Source of the DNA: Scenedesmus sp. ARA3
Lineage: Eukaryota; Chlorophyta; Chlorophyceae; Sphaeropleales; Scenedesmaceae
DNA: 26,605 bases
Direction of reading: 5' to 3'
NCBI GenBank assembly: GCA_004335835.1
Contig: RWJK01001086.1
Location: 31,241-57,845, forward strand
The position numbers and the translations under genes were made by a program. The notes beneath the pieces were generated by a model. It did not search any database. It was not told the origin of the DNA and saw nothing but the letters and a program-made list of their open reading frames with translations. Positions 24,867-26,605 of the stretch are shown one piece after another; the stretch's first letter is position 1; every line of letters begins with the position of its first letter.

Positions 24867-25716
24867 TGGTCACCAGTGCAGTTGACCAGTACCATTAACC
24901 TTGCTCGCCCTGCATCTCTTTGCGTGATGTCGTATCGTACAAATATTCTAGTCATTCACTAATGAAATGTTTGATGCTCTAAAACGGGTCCCGTTGTGGC
25001 TCAGGTTCCCCTATACGGCCAGTGTATCTGAGGCAGCGACACCGTACTGTACGCTACTGGACGTACCAAGCCCCGAAAGCAACACACTTGTCTTTTCTAC
25101 TCACGTACCTGTCACACTTCGGTTTAGCGTGCCCCGCGCATCCCGCGTCGTGCTGCCAACCTCCGCTTTGAGCGAAGCGCACTGCGCTGGCAGCTACAGC
25201 GACTGCTGCTAACGCGATCTCTGTGTAGTACATCTCTAATATCCTGATCTGCAGCCAGCCTTTGCCTCACCGCACCAGTACACCACCTGCAGCCCAGAGG
25301 TCGTCTAGTTCTCGCAGGTGTACAGGTGAGCGCTTGAAGCAGATCTCGTTCGGCTTCTCGGCCTGGGCACTGGTGCTTTGAGTCGCCTTGCCGGCATGCG
25401 CAGCTGGAACCGTTGCCACGCATCGGTCTGATCCGCCATCTAGAGATCTCAAGGCTGACTCGCTGACTGAGTTAGTGCTGCTCCTGCAGTCACTGCACAC
25501 TGAGTGTGCGCTGCGCTGCCTGTAGCTACAGCGCACACGATTCGTAGGCTACATTGCTTGCCTACTAAGCAAGTCGCAGACAGCAAACGCGCTTGCTCAG
25601 GTTTCACTTTTCACATGCAGCTCAGCCGCAGTGACCGTCACTGTCCTCCATTCCCTCTGACATGCTGCGCCTGCCCGCACTCATGTGCAGGTACAATACA
25701 GCCGTTGACGCCATCC

Positions 25717-26605
25717 ATGCTGTCTCTGAGGAGTATTGCTGCAGTGTTGGCATGCCTGCTGGCCATCATGGCCATGGCCACCCACTGCCTGGCAGGTGAG
25801 ACCGCCTAACGTTGCTTTTGCCAGCTCGGCATGTGCTGCTCTCAACAGTGGCAGCTGCAGCAGATCCCGCATGTGGCACTGGTGTGTGCCACTATACAGA
25901 TATGCATCAGGCAAAACAGCCCAGCTGATGCTTGTTTGCTGCCATTTTGTGTACATGTGTGTGGTTCACTGCAGCAGCTGCTGCTGCCATCCTATCAGAG
26001 TTGCTATAGCAACTGTAGCTACAGTGGACGGCTGCAAGCAAACTTTTAGGCAGCCACAACTGCGCAGTTAATGCAGCTGATAGCCACCCACAGTCATTTA
26101 GCAGCAGCAAGTCAAATATGCTAAACGCTAGCAGGCAGCATGGTCTTCCAGCTGGTATGCCTGCATGCATGAGCAGCACTGGCTGAACTTCACTCACCTG
26201 GGGTGCTGCCAAGTTTTGCTGGAGTCCAGGCTGTGTGTATGCTGCGTTGCTATCCATGCTGTTCAGCACCACGCATTGCATTCAGTTATGCATGCACAAC
26301 GTTGCTGTGTTGTGCACTCACATGGCATTGTGCCTGTGTCTGGTGTGGCTATCAGACAGACACCCCATAGCAGCAACTTGATGCCCGTGCCTGTTGCTGG
26401 CCGCCTTGCTCATCATGGGTTTGCTTGCAGCTGCTGACAGGGAGGTGGCGCCAGCAGCGGCTGTTGCAAGTGCCAGCAGGCACCTGCTGGGCGCAAGGCC
26501 CACACGCGCTGCTGGCATGCAGCAGAGGCAGCTCATCCAGAGTGATAATAATAATAATAGTCTTCTTGTAAGCCATACCTTGTCATCGGCATCGGCAACC
26601 GCGCC
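25717..26605 (+). CDS. N-terminal part of a secreted or endomembrane protein (gene continues beyond window)
   Basis: Exon 1 (25717-25795) encodes MLSLRSIAAVLACLLAIMAM then ATHCLA: a short basic start, a hydrophobic core of about 15 residues and a small-residue cleavage site, a typical signal peptide. The donor GTGAGA is phase 1. The acceptor TTGCTTGCAG at 26421-26430 continues in frame as AADREVAPAAAVASASRHLL and later MQQRQLIQSDNNNN. A second donor GTAAGC at 26568 may end exon 2 at 26567 (phase 0); without it the frame stays open to the window edge. The mature part seen is too short and low in complexity for family assignment. An upstream in-frame ATG at 25615 is possible, but the signal-peptide position favours 25717. 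The intron is 635 bases. Confidence 0.5.
26544..26559 (+). repeat. Short AAT microsatellite
   Basis: GATAATAATAATAATA in exon 2 of the putative secreted-protein gene, read as Asp followed by four Asn. It is the only AT-rich triplet run in an otherwise CTG-dominated window. Confidence 0.8.

Larger units (their letters stand above)
23742..25716. other. Intergenic region downstream of CP26
   Basis: Nearly 2 kb. The first about 350 bases should be the CP26 3' UTR, ending near a TGTAA at 24093-24097. The rest shows no recognisable protein, RNA gene or repeat array; open frames of 60-100 codons exist on both strands but match nothing I know. One two-exon small-gene candidate is listed separately at 24538-24866. 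Confidence 0.55.

Overview
This is a nuclear window from a photosynthetic eukaryote, most likely a chlorophyte green alga of the Chlorophyceae (a Sphaeropleales-like genome would fit; the species cannot be read from this window). The evidence is a multi-exon light-harvesting gene of the CP26 type, a plant-like S6 kinase, MYND-finger proteins of a style common in green algae, TGTAA-type poly(A) signals, GT-AG introns in every gene, and pervasive CAG/CTG repeats inside exons and introns. There is one assembly gap of 37 N.

Layout. (1) 1-10093, minus strand: two head-to-tail paralogues of a large low-complexity protein ending in a MYND zinc finger. The upstream copy (10093-5681) is intact: 6 exons, 1031 aa. 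The downstream copy (4835-127) has a one-base frameshift and loses the second half of its zinc finger next to a 27-bp tandem repeat at the window edge. (2) 10094-13405: intergenic DNA holding a 36-bp hairpin-forming minisatellite interrupted by the N gap. (3) 13406-17850, minus strand: an S6 kinase (AGC family, TOR pathway), 7 coding exons and 554 aa from the best visible start. (4) About 18-20.2 kb: divergent intergenic region. (5) 20247-23741, plus strand: CP26 (Lhcb5), 8 exons, 289 aa. (6) 23742-25716: mostly featureless, with one weak small-gene candidate. (7) 25717 to the end, plus strand: start of a gene for a secreted protein, cut by the window.

What stands out. Introns of the S6K and CP26 genes carry ladders of partial exon copies. 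Each copy is the last or first 30-150 bp of the neighbouring exon, including its splice site, repeated with a period of roughly 100-150 bp on the intron side. Six junctions show this (five in S6K, one in CP26), giving twelve extra exon edges. The authentic exons still splice in frame across all phases. Most alternative sites would give stops, but one (S6K donor at 15511) would insert 44 residues in frame and duplicate the DFG segment of the kinase. A second point of interest is a PAM2-like motif ([13 protein letters not shown]) at the S6K N-terminus, which suggests binding to poly(A)-binding protein.

How the genes relate. S6K is a TOR effector controlling translation and growth, and CP26 is a photosystem II antenna. 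They are divergently transcribed from a region of about 2.2-2.4 kb, but nothing in the sequence proves shared control. The MYND pair is a local tandem duplication undergoing decay and repeat-driven change.
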